Shown here piece after piece: positions 1 to 8,886 of a stretch of DNA of 64,000 nt. The DNA lies in the NCBI RefSeq assembly GCF_019279795.1, contig NC_056737.1, positions 41,517,472-41,581,471 on the forward strand, written 5' to 3'. Source of the stretch: Protopterus annectens (Eukaryota > Chordata > Ceratodontiformes > Protopteridae). Under the pieces are notes generated by a model. The model searched no databases and had not been told where the DNA came from. It saw only the letters and a list, made by a program, of their open reading frames with translations. The first letter of the stretch is position 1. Each line of letters opens with the position of its first letter. A program made the translations under genes and the position numbers.

Positions 1-1340
1 AACTATAGATAAGTGACATTCCCAGTCTGCTGTTGAATGTCCGTGTGCTAACACACCTTGCATTTTAGCTAGGAGAGATTCCCAGTCTTCTCAGGATTGA
101 CCATTTCCTAACACACCTTGCACTTTAGGTAAGTGTGATTCCCAGTTCTCTAATGAATGACCATGTCCTAGCACCCCCTACACTATAGGTAAGTGAGATT
201 CCCAGTCCTCTGATGAATGACCATGTCCTAACACACACTCCACCTTAGATAAGTGACATTCCCAGTTCTCTGATCAACGATCATGACCCAACATGCACTG
301 CACTTTATGTAACTGGGATTTTCAGTTCTGTGATGAATGACCATGTCCCAAACGCACCTTGCACTTTAGTTAAGTGAAATTCCTGATTATCTGATGAATG
401 TACATGTCGCAGCACACCCTGCACTATAGCTAAGTGAGATTCCTGGTCCTTTGATGGTTGACCAAGTCTGAACCCGCACTGCACTTTGGGGAAGAGAGAT
501 TGCCAGTTCTGTGATGAATGACTATATTCAAACAGATCCTGCACTTTACAAAAGGGAGATTCCCAGTTGTCTGATGAATGACCATGTCCAAACACCATGC
601 ACTTTAGTTAAGCAAGATTCCAGGTTCTGTGATGAAAGACCACGTCCTATTTCACCCTGCACTCTAGATAAGTGATATTTTTGGTCTTCTGATGAATGAC
701 CATGACCTAACAGACCCCAGGCATTAGGTAAACGAGACCTCCATTCCTCTGATGAGTGACCATGCCCTAACACTCCCTGCACTTTGGGTAAGTGAGATTC
801 CCAGTTCTCTGACAAATAACCCTGACCTAATATAGCCAGCATTTTGGGTAAATGATATTGCCAGTTCTGTAATAAATGACCATGTCTTAACACATCCTGA
901 ACTTTAATTAAGGAAGATTCTGGTGTTCTGATGAATGACCATGCAATAGCACACTCTGCACTGTAGGTAAGTGATATTCCCAGTTCTCTGATGAATCACA
1001 ATGTCCTAACACATCCTGCACTGTAGGTAAGTAAGATTCCCATTCTTCTGAATGATCATGTCCTAACAGACCCTCCACTTTAGGTAAGTGAGGTTCCCAG
1101 TCTTCTGATGAATAACCATGTCCTGAAACCCCTGCTTTTCAGGTAAGTGAAATTCCCATGTCTCTGATGAATGGGCATGTCCTAACACACGCTGCTCTTT
1201 AGGTAAGTGAGATTCCCAGTTCTTTGATGAATGGTCTTGTCCTTACACACACTGCCCTTTAGATAAGTCAGATTTGCGTTCCTCTGATGAATGACCATGT
1301 CCTAGCACACCTTGCACTTTACATAAGTTAGATTCCCAGA
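1..1340. repeat. 60-bp minisatellite array (left part)
   Basis: About 22 imperfect copies of a 60-bp unit run from the window edge. Each contains words like GATTCCCAG, CTGATGAATGACCATG and CCTAACACACCCTGCACT at a near-constant 60-base spacing, with a few 58-62 bp units. Because 60 is a multiple of three, two frames of the minus strand stay open for about 300 bases and give a 20-residue periodic peptide; I read this as a by-product, not a gene. The array resumes at 6574, so it is one locus split by the DIRS element. Confidence 0.95.
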
Positions 1341-1520
1341 TGTTCTTCTGTATTACTGTTGCAGTATTTTACATAGAAGTCATTTCCTGCCCAGGGCAGC
1401 CCAATGCTCAGCCAGTATGCCAAAGCCTAAAAGATCTTGTATGCACCACACATAATGTTTATGCTCCCCACACAGGATGTAGGACATAAAATGGATGTAC
1501 GGATGCAACTACTCAGAACT
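1341..1520 (+). repeat. DIRS left inverted terminal repeat
   Basis: This segment is the reverse complement, with scattered mismatches, of 6358-6530. Shared blocks include TGTTGCAGTATT, GCTCAGCCAGTATGC, GATCTTGTATGCACCA and GCAACTACTCAGAACT. It begins directly after the minisatellite word GATTCCCAG. Confidence 0.88.
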
Positions 1521-1788
1521 TCTTTGCCACCAGTTCAAATGCTGTTTTTCCAGTTGGTCTGAATGCCTTGTTGCTGTACTAAATATTTAGCAACACCAGA
1601 TAACTGCCCCATTGGACTGTCTTTTTTGTTTCTTGCTCTTATATTTTATTTCACTACCTAAAGTTCTTATCATGCAAGAAGGGAAAATGTCAATGTGGGA
1701 GGCAGATTACCCATAAGGATCTTCACAAACAGTGTACTTTTTGTGGTGCATACAAGATCCCTCTGCTGTGACCCCATTGGAGTTTGGC

Positions 1789-3078
1789 ATGGATCCATCT
1801 TTTTGCATGTCCTCTGAGGCTTTGCAGGCTTCTGCTCTAGATGTTGATGGAGAAACGAGGTTGATTATTTTGGTGGGCCCTCAAGGGATCCCACAGATAC
1901 TGGTCTAAGAGAAAGTTTTAGGTTCTCTTATCAAATATCGCCAAGGGTTGGAACCTCTGATACTTGTTAGTGCTGATGTTCCTTCTAAGAAAAGATGAAA
2001 ACTGAAGCATGTTTTGGTCAGTCCTAAGGATCTTCAAAGGGAATGGAAAGAGTTTACTCGGGGCTTCTTTTCTGCCTTAATGTCCCTAAAGCCATCTCAA
2101 GGGGTTTCCGTACCTGCTTCCTTTTGCTCCTCTACCCCTTCTAAAGGGATTAGGGAACCAAATTCCACAGATGAGGTTCACTGTCTGGTGAGGGGTCTTT
2201 GTCCTATTCTTCACAGATGCCTTCACCTTTGGCTTATGGTTCTGATGAAGTGCATTCTGTTAGCCCCGAGTCTCCTTTCAAGGAATTATCCTTTGGGGAC
2301 ACAATTGCTAGGATGATGGAATTCTTTAAGTGGGATTCTTCTCAAGCATCTGATATTCAGAGAAGACATTATGAGTTGCTATATTATGAGTTGCTTTAGG
2401 TGGATACTCCTAAATCATCAGTAGTTCCTCCTGTATGGGTTGCTTTGTTAGATACTTTCATTGGTAGTTCCATGCCTCCTGATTCTCAGACTCCTGCTCC
2501 TAAGAAACCTTATAGGTTCTATACGATTCCTGAGGATTGTCAATTTTTATTTAAATGCCCTTCTGTTGATCCTGCTGTGGTTTCACTCTGTTTGGACTTT
2601 TGTCTCTTCCAAACTTATGACTTCTGATAAAGATACTAGGGCAATGGAAAGGATTGGTAAGAAAGTTTACAATGCTTCTACTTTGGCCTTTACCAGGCCC
2701 ACATGACCAGGTATGCACTGGCCTTGATTGCTCAGGCTTGTCAGTTTATCTCTGACCTCCCTGAGACTGAAGACAAATCCTCTGCCTTATTTTTTTAGGT
2801 TATGCTTCTCAAGTGGCTTGCCACTCTTTTAAAGTGTAGCTATGATGTTGCCGACACCTCTTCTAGCACTGTAGCTTTTGGGTCAGTCATGAAGCATTAT
2901 TCTTGGCTTCATCTCCAGTCTTTACCTGAGGACATTAAGGCCAAGTTGTTGGATGCTCCTTTGGATAATAAACATCTTTTTTGTGACTACTGCTGCTGCT
3001 GACATGTTCAAGTCTCTTCAAGAGAAAGGCAAAGCCTTGCAGGACTTTCAACATATTTTTGTCTCTCGCATTCCCTAA
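1789..3078 (+). pseudogene. DIRS Gag-like protein, broken
   Basis: The best start is the ATG at 1789, giving MDPSFCMSSEALQ; an in-frame stop follows near residue 39. Downstream fragments in shifting frames carry DIRS Gag hallmarks. One block contains KKPYRFYTIPEDCQFLF (about 2494-2550) and another has ALALIAQACQFISDL followed by SYDVADTSSSTVAFGSVMKHYSWLHLQSLP (about 2710-2925), which aligns in style with the conserved central region of DIRS Gag. The family role is packaging the retroelement RNA. At least four stops or frameshifts make it non-functional here. It is the first gene of the element, directly upstream of RT. Confidence 0.75.
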
Positions 3079-3119
3079 GTTCCAGAGGAATTATCCTTCT
3101 AGGTCTGCTTTTGTTAGCA

Positions 3120-4170
3120 GGCAACCCCACCAGGTCTCTAAGAGCAGGAAGGGTGGTAGGTGGGCCCCCACTGCTAAGCATTCTCAGATTTCTGTGGTCC
3201 AGAAGTCTCCTTTATCTGATAAGCCTGCTTCTCTTTGACAGTTTGCTCTCCCTTCTTTTAGACCAGGTTCCTTTGCCCCTTCGACTGTCCCTTTGTCTTC
3301 CAAATTGGCATCTCATCACTTCAGACTCTTGGGACCTTTCTATTATCTGTCATGGTTACTTCATGGTATGGAAATCTGAACCTCCGCCAGAGCAACTTAC
3401 TCATTTCCCAGAGATTCTAGGGTCCCTGCTGAACCAGGGAAGCATTCAACCTGTCCTCCCTTCCCAAGTAAGAAGGGGGTTTTATTCCTGGATGTTCCTG
3501 GTTCCTTGAAATGAGGGCACTTAGAGACCTATTTTGGATCTCTCCCGGCTCAACACCTTTCTTGGGGTCCCTTGTTTTTGGATGTTTACTCTTCAAACTC
3601 TGTTTCCTCTTTTATTACCCCAGGCTTTCCGGTGTCCTTGGATCTGAAAGATAGTTACCTTCTTATCCATATTCACCCTCTTTTCAGGAAGTTTTTAGGT
3701 TTCTCTGTGTCTTCCTCTCATTGTCAGTTCTCTGCTTTGCCCTTTGGCCTCTCTACTGCCCCAAGAGTATTTGCAAAATGCCTAGCTCCTGTGATTGCCT
3801 TATGCAGGCTCCAAGGCATTCAGAATTTTCCTTATCTAGACAACCTCTTGCTTCAGGTGCCTTCTCCCAGTTGATTGTTACAGGATCTGCAGTTCACCAA
3901 CTCTCCCTTCTTCAAAGTCTAGGGTTTACTATTAACTTCCAAAAGTTAGTCCTGACTCCCTGTCAGGATCATGTATATCTTGGATGCAAGATTCAGATGG
4001 TGCCAATGTTGGCCTCTCTTCAACTTACAAAGGTATCATTCCTGACAGCCTTCTTTCAGTCTCTTCTTCCTCTGATTGCCATGCCAGTCAGGGAGTTTCT
4101 TCTGGCTCTGGAATTCATGGCTTCTTCTATTCCAATGCTTCCTCTTGTTAGACTGCATATGCAGAAGCTT
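3120..4170 (+). pseudogene. DIRS reverse transcriptase domain, broken
   Basis: The fragment 3572-3874 carries core RT motifs: motif A as VSLDLKDSYLLIHIHP, motif B as FSALPFGLSTAPRVFAKCL, and motif C as YLDNLLL (about 3832-3852). In this family motif C normally ends in two aspartates; here the second is Asn. A frameshift near 3870 moves the thumb region into another frame (3890-4170). Upstream, 3360-3510 holds the linker with PPPEQLTHFPEILGSL. Known family role: copying element RNA into DNA for circularisation and recombinase insertion. The altered motif C and the frameshifts make activity unlikely. Confidence 0.8.
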
Positions 4171-4219
4171 TAATGGTACAGCAAGTTAGTTTGGCTACAA
4201 CATTATCACCCTCTGGATT

Positions 4220-4925
4220 TCAGTGTACCTCTCCTTCCCTGTCTCAAGAAGGAATTTGAGTGGTAGATTCAACAGTTCACTCTCATCCCAGGCTGTTCCT
4301 TTCAGCCTCCAATCCCATCTCAAGAGCTGTTCACCAATGCCTCAGACATGTGGTGGGGGGGGGGGCTTTTCTTGGTCATCTAAACGTTCAGAGTCTTTGG
4401 CCTTTACATCAGAAGTGAGGCCATATCAACATCAAAGAGATGAGAGCTCTGGCCCGTCAGGCTTTTCATCCCATGTTCTCTCCAGGCCTCTTGAAAAGGT
4501 CTTGTATGCACCACACATAACACAAACAACACTACAGTGATGGGGTATGTCAACAAGCAAGGAGGCACAAAATCTTATCTCCTCTGCAGGATGCGTCTTT
4601 AGGCTTGGGACATGGCTCTCCATTATCAGTAACTCTTCAGGGAGTTTACATTCCTTCAGAGCACAATCTAGTGCCAGACACTCTGAGCAGGTCCAAAACA
4701 GAGGCTCACAAATGGATGCTTCACAGAGGACTGTTTCTGCACATTGTCCATTGGTGGGGTATTCCTCAGGTAAAACGTTTTGCCTCCCCTCTGGACAGGC
4801 AGCTTCCTCTCTTCTGTTCCAGAGTGCCATGCCGTCTGGCATGGAAGATGGACACCCTTCCCTTTCTGTGGAAGGGGATGTTTCTTTATGCTTACCCTTG
4901 TCTTCTTCTACTTCCATAAGTCCTG
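4220..4925 (+). pseudogene. DIRS RNase H domain, broken
   Basis: Two conserved RNase H signatures are visible in different frames: NNTTVMGYVNKQGGTKS at about 4527-4577 and GVYIPSEHNLVPDTLSRSK at about 4632-4690. In DIRS RNase H the first normally begins Asp-Asn-Thr-Thr; here the first residue is Asn. A short run at 4500-4520 just upstream is identical to part of the left terminal repeat. Stops occur at several points. The domain follows RT directly and precedes the recombinase, the usual DIRS order. A methyltransferase-like domain, present in many vertebrate DIRS elements, could not be recognised. Confidence 0.7.
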
Positions 4926-5117
4926 CAGAAGATTCAGCTGGACTCCCCAATAATCTTACTAGTGACTCCCTTCTGGCAGAGAAAGCACTGGTTCCTCCTA
5001 TTAATGCATCTGGCCAGGGGCAATCATCACAAGTTACCTCACCAGTGGAATGTCCTCACACAGGACATGGGGGTCTTTCATCCATCCTCACTTGTCCACT
5101 CTACAACTGACACTGTG

Positions 5118-6165
5118 GGTGATAGGTTTTTGATCCCTTTCAGGCACCTCTTTTCTGATGACCTGCTTAGAGTTTTACAGGAGGCAAGGAAACCTTCAAC
5201 CCTAAAATCTTATATGTCCAAATGGAAAAGATTTTCATTCCGGTGCCATGCGTATACCCAGGACCCCTTTTCAGTGGGTGGGTCACTCTGGTCCTCTCTT
5301 GTGAGTTGCTCCAGTCTAGCTTGGTCTGTTCTTCTGTGAAGGCCCATTTGTCAGCCATTTCTGCTTGTCTGCCCTTGAATCCTCCTCTGACTTCTCATTT
5401 TGAGGTCAAACATTTTCTTAAGGGCTTCCTGCATATTAGGCCTTCAGGAATACCTATTCCTACTCCTTGAGACCTTAATTTTGTTTTGGAAAAATTGACT
5501 CAGGCTCCTTTTGAGCCTGCAGATTCTACTTCTTTGCAACATTGTACCTGGAAGATTGTTTTGTTGCTGGCTCAGAGGGTTTCACAGCTGCAGGACCTTA
5601 TGGCCATTCCTCCTTTTTTGTTTTTTCACATGGAGAGGGTGTCCCTTCATACTAAGGTAAGGTAGTAAATGAATAGTCCTTGAATCAATTGGTACAACTC
5701 CCCTTTCTTTTTTCCTTCTCCTCAGTCTGCTAGTGAGAAGGTCCTGCATACCTTGAATTTACACAGACATCTCAGGTACTATTTGGATAAAACTAGGACT
5801 ATTCGTAAGTTTGCTCAACTTCTTGTTTCCTTTTATCCCAGGTCTTTAGGTTTGGCTGTTTCTAAGCAAACCATCTCCTCCTGGATATCAAAGGCCATTT
5901 CCTTTTGTTATTCTTTTCATGGCAGATCTCTGTCTACTTCTGTTAGAGCTCATTCCACTAGGGCTGTTACCTTTTCTGGTGCCATCCTCAAGGGGTTGGA
6001 CAACAATTCCACCCATGAAGCTGCTACTTGGTAATCTGTCCATAGTTTTACTAAACATCACAAGTTGAATATGGATTCTAAGGCCAGAAAAGGTTTTGCT
6101 GAAACTGTTTTATGTGTGTTTGTTGACGGCTCTTCTCAGCCTTTCACCTCCCATTCTGTTTCTTG
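5118..6165 (+). pseudogene. DIRS tyrosine recombinase, broken, catalytic Tyr replaced
   Basis: The N-terminal SAM-like part appears as EARKPSTLKSYMSKWKRFSF (about 5182-5241). The catalytic half has the Arg region as QRVSQLQDL (about 5571) and the His-x-x-Arg box as AHSTR (5948-5962). The final box, expected as HYKLD in relatives, reads HHKLN: the nucleophile codon at 6059-6061 is CAC (His) instead of TAC/TAT. The 46-kb copy keeps HYKLD. An in-frame TAG occurs at about 5664, a TAA at about 6032, and frames shift near 5320 and 5670. In the family this enzyme inserts the circular intermediate without a target duplication, consistent with the flanks here. Confidence 0.8.
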
Positions 6166-6179
6166 AGCTTTTTTACTCT

Positions 6180-6272
6180 CCCTTCTATGTAGAATACTGC
6201 AACAGTGATACAGAAGGACAGTACAATTGTGTAATATCTTAACATAACAGTAGATGTCTTCATTGTTGCAGG
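6180..6272. repeat. DIRS internal complementary region
   Basis: The first part (6180-6207) is a direct copy of 6496-6523, carrying CCCTTCTATGTAGAATACTG. The second part (6220-6272) is the reverse complement, with mismatches, of 6520-6571, carrying ATCTTAACATAACAGTAGATG. Such a region, complementary to the outer edges of both terminal repeats, is diagnostic of DIRS elements and is thought to template circle formation. Confidence 0.8.
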
Positions 6273-6357
6273 ATTTGCTTCCTCCAATCCCCTCTTGTTT
6301 GTTCTGCATTTTTTCCTTCTGGATGTGCATGGAGACTGTTCTCTTCTGGGGCAATGC

Positions 6358-6573
6358 AGTTCTGAGTAGTTGCGGCCATGCATCTCTTTTATGCCCTACA
6401 TTCTGTGTATGGAGCATAAATGTGACGTATGGTGCATACAAGATCTTTTAGGCTTTTGCATACTGGCTGAGCATCTGTCTGCCATGTGCAGGAGATCCCT
6501 TCTATGTAGAATACTGCAACAGTAAGGAGAAGGACATCTACTTTTATTGTAAGATTTTACACAACTGTACTTT
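6358..6573 (-). repeat. DIRS right inverted terminal repeat with extension
   Basis: 6358-6530 is complementary to the left repeat. 6531-6573 is an extra 43 bp absent from the left end but matched by the internal complementary region. The element ends within TGTACTTT, a word also found at the right end of the 46-kb copy. Confidence 0.85.
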
Positions 6574-6770
6574 CTCTGATAAATGACCATGTACTTATGC
6601 ACCCTGCTCTTCAGTTAAGTGAGATTCCTGGTCCTCTGATGAATGACAATTTCCTAACACACCCCGAAGGTTAGGTAAATGAGTTTCTTGTCCTTTAATG
6701 AATGACCATGTCCTAAGAGACCCTGCACTTTAGATATGTGAGATTCTTGGTCTTCTGATGAGTGACCATG
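6574..6770. repeat. 60-bp minisatellite array (right part)
   Basis: About 3.3 more units of the same 60-bp repeat (CTGATGAATGAC, ACCCTGCACTTTAG) continue after the DIRS right end. The array stops at the junction with the Gypsy fragment at 6771. Confidence 0.9.
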
Positions 6771-7190
6771 TCATTTAGATATGCAGCAGCAGAAAGGCTT
6801 CAGTATTTTATCCATCAGTCTCTGAAAGGTGGCTGAGTTCCCATATATGCCAAATGGTAATACTGTGTGTTGAAATAGACCGTTGTGAGTTACAAAGGCT
6901 GTTTTTTCTTTGGCACAGAGGCTAAATGGTATTTGGTGGCATCCCGTCATTAATTCCAGGGTTACTAAATATTTAGCCTTTACTAGGTTCGATATCAGCT
7001 CCTCTCTTCTGGGCATGGGAAAGCTATTAAACGTTGCTATATTGTTTGTTTTCTTAAAGTCATTAGAGGATCTTGTACTTCCATCGGGTGTAGGAAGCAG
7101 CACAAAGGGGCTTCTACATTCACTCAGCAATTCTCCTGTCATGCATAGTTTGAGCAGGTTTACAATCAAAAAGCAGAAAGTGGTTGAATG
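6771..7190 (-). pseudogene. Ty3/Gypsy reverse transcriptase fragment
   Basis: A 132-codon minus-strand fragment covers the RT fingers and palm: SPFVLLPTPDGSTRSS, then YLVTLELMTGCHQIPFS (motif A), AFVTHNGLFQHTVLPFG and SATFQRLMDKIL (motif B). It ends before motif C at the minisatellite border. The motif A aspartate (usually TLDL) is Glu here (TLEL). It has no stop in this stretch but no recognisable protease, RNase H or integrase around it, so it is a truncated relic. The RT differs from the Gypsy element at 19-27 kb, so it is a second Gypsy lineage. 7191-7304 holds nothing I recognise. Confidence 0.82.
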
Positions 7191-7304
7191 GCAGGCACCT
7201 CCTCAAACATGGTAGGAGCGACAGTCAGAATGTCGACGTACAGCTGTACATCAGTTCATAAGATCATTAACAAGGCAGGGACACGAAGCATGGTTGGCAA
7301 TGGC

Positions 7305-7321
7305 AGCTTTTGATATTATTA
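7305..7321. repeat. 17-bp target-site duplication of PLE-1, left
   Basis: AGCTTTTGATATTATTA is repeated exactly at 13104-13120, at the two borders of the Penelope-like element. Confidence 0.93.
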
Positions 7322-8212
7322 GGAAAAAACAAAACCAATGGACTAGCCGCAAACTCGAAACTTAAAAGAAATATATACCACAGCTCAGTGCGTGAATGAC
7401 ACAATAGAGGCTATAAAAAATTAGCGCTTTCTTTCACTTTATTAAAAACGTGAACTTCTTCAGAAAAAAGACAATGTGCCCTCCCAAACACATGTCTTAT
7501 AAATCTTTTGAACAGGATATGATGTCATGAAATTCACAATTCTTTTTTTATATACAAAATGAAAGTAAAATAAGAATAAAAATGTATATTACATTTCAAA
7601 TGTATAAAAAACATTTTAACATTAAATGAATTGACCTACTTTATATTGAATATTACTTATATGTACAACTGTGTCAAATTGTATCTATATATAAATATAA
7701 ATCAATATGGCCCTACCTGTAAACATCATCTCATACTAACATAGACTACGTATAATGGTGAGTAATGAATGTGTTCATTAGCAAATCTAATGAATTAATC
7801 TATACACAACCAATGTGTGTTAAATAAAACAATCTACTTATACAGAAAAAATGTATACATATATGTGTACAACTGTCACCACACGAACTAGCATTATATA
7901 AGTAACTTTTGTTAAAGATGAGTGACCTAATAACATCTGTCTATCGACATAATTAATACTAGTGAAAACTTCCCAACTAGTTGATTTCTAAACTAATGTA
8001 TGTCTATACACATAAAAAATCAATACTTATATATCAAAAAACATTTGATATTAATGACCTCATTGAGGCCTGGAAATTGATCTGCCCCCAACAACAATTG
8101 CCAAAGTGCTTCCTTTTGTTCTAATTTGTTGTTAACATCTCCCATGAATGTACCTTTTTCTATGTAGTCTAAAACAAAAAATTCAAACTTTTTGAATTCT
8201 CTACAACCTAAA
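7322..8212 (-). repeat. PLE-1 inverted pseudo-LTR segment
   Basis: Read on the minus strand, this matches 12253-13104 (end of ORF2 plus 3' UTR) followed by 8821-8862. Its minus strand therefore encodes the last ~65 residues of the GIY-YIG protein (8020-8220). 7322-7971 forms a near-perfect 650-bp inverted repeat with 8211-8862, leaving a ~240-base spacer. A few substitutions distinguish it from the other two copies, such as CACAATTC against CTCAATTC. Confidence 0.92.
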
Positions 8213-8820
8213 GTTTTCACTAGTATTAATTATGTCGATAGACAGATGTTATTAGGTCACTCATCTTTAACAAAAGTTACTTATATAATGCTAGTTCGTG
8301 TGGTGACAGTTGTACACATATATGTATACATTTTTTCTGTATAAGTAGATTGTTTTATTTAACACACATTGGTTGTGTATAGATTAATTCATTAGATTTG
8401 CTAATGAACACATTCATTACTCACCATTATACGTAGTCTATGTTAGTATGAGATGATGTTTACAGGTAGGGCCATATTGATTTATATTTATATATAGATA
8501 CAATTTGACACAGTTGTACATATAAGTAATATTCAATATAAAGTAGGTCAATTCATTTAATGTTAAAATGTTTTTTATACATTTGAAATGTAATATACAT
8601 TTTTATTCTTATTTTACTTTCATTTTGTATATAAAAAAAGAATTGAGAATTTCATGACATCATATCCTGTTCAGAAGATTTATAAGACATGTGTTTGGGA
8701 GGGCACATTGTCTTTTTTCTGAAGAAGTTCACGTTTTTAATAAAGTGAAAGAAAGCGCTAATTTTTTATAGCCTCTATTGTGTCATTCACGCACTGAGCT
8801 GTGGTATATATTTCTTTTAA
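8211..8820 (+). repeat. PLE-1 left (5') pseudo-LTR
   Basis: Direct 610-bp copy of 12495-13104 with no indel; one visible difference is TTCAGAAG at about 8671 against TTCAAAAG at about 12955. It starts with AAGTTTTCACTAG and ends with TTCTTTTAA. It presumably supplies the promoter for the downstream ORFs. An AATAAA lies at 8739-8744. Confidence 0.93.
8719..8760 (+). promoter_or_regulatory. Polyadenylation signal inside a hammerhead-like motif
   Basis: CTGAAGA at 8719-8725 is followed by a possible short stem (TTCAC with GTGAA) whose loop holds AATAAA (8739-8744), then GAAA at 8751-8754 and GCGC. The order CTGANGA, stem, GAAA recalls the hammerhead ribozyme core reported in Penelope-like pseudo-LTRs. 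Stem closure is poor and no clear cleavage site is seen, so this is a degenerate resemblance at best. The same motif is at 13003-13044 and, inverted, near 7430-7470. Confidence 0.35.
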
Positions 8821-8886
8821 GTTTCGAGTTTGCGGCTAGTCCGTTGGTTTTGTTTTTTCCTTGGATTTACAGCACTCTGCGTGGTA

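Larger units (their letters stand above)
1341..6573 (+). mobile_element. DIRS-like tyrosine-recombinase retrotransposon, degraded
   Basis: A 5.2-kb element lies inside the minisatellite. It has inverted terminal repeats of about 180 bp (1341-1520 against 6358-6530), a right-hand extension to 6573 and an internal complementary region at 6180-6272. Between them, in order, are DIRS Gag, reverse transcriptase, RNase H and a tyrosine recombinase, all on the plus strand and all broken by stops and frameshifts. The left flank ends in GATTCCCAG and the right flank resumes with TCTCTGAT, which together restore one minisatellite unit. There is thus no target-site duplication, as expected for recombinase-mediated insertion. 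A 1.2-kb relative lies at 45926-47134. Confidence 0.9.

Noticed and set aside
305-893. Minus-strand ORFs of 97 and 115 codons
   Set aside because: They are periodic translations of the 60-bp minisatellite; the unit length keeps frames open and there is no domain.
1341-6573. A CRISPR-like array from the regular repeats around the DIRS element
   Set aside because: Units are contiguous 60-bp repeats without unique spacers, in a eukaryotic repeat context.
7305-8220. Minus-strand ORF at 8020-8220 as an independent gene
   Set aside because: It is the inverted copy of the end of PLE-1 ORF2.
8719-8760. A bona fide hammerhead ribozyme in the PLE-1 pseudo-LTR
   Set aside because: The CTGANGA and GAAA boxes are present but stem II is poorly closed, stem III is weak and no clear cleavage dinucleotide and stem I partner are visible. 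Kept only as a resemblance.
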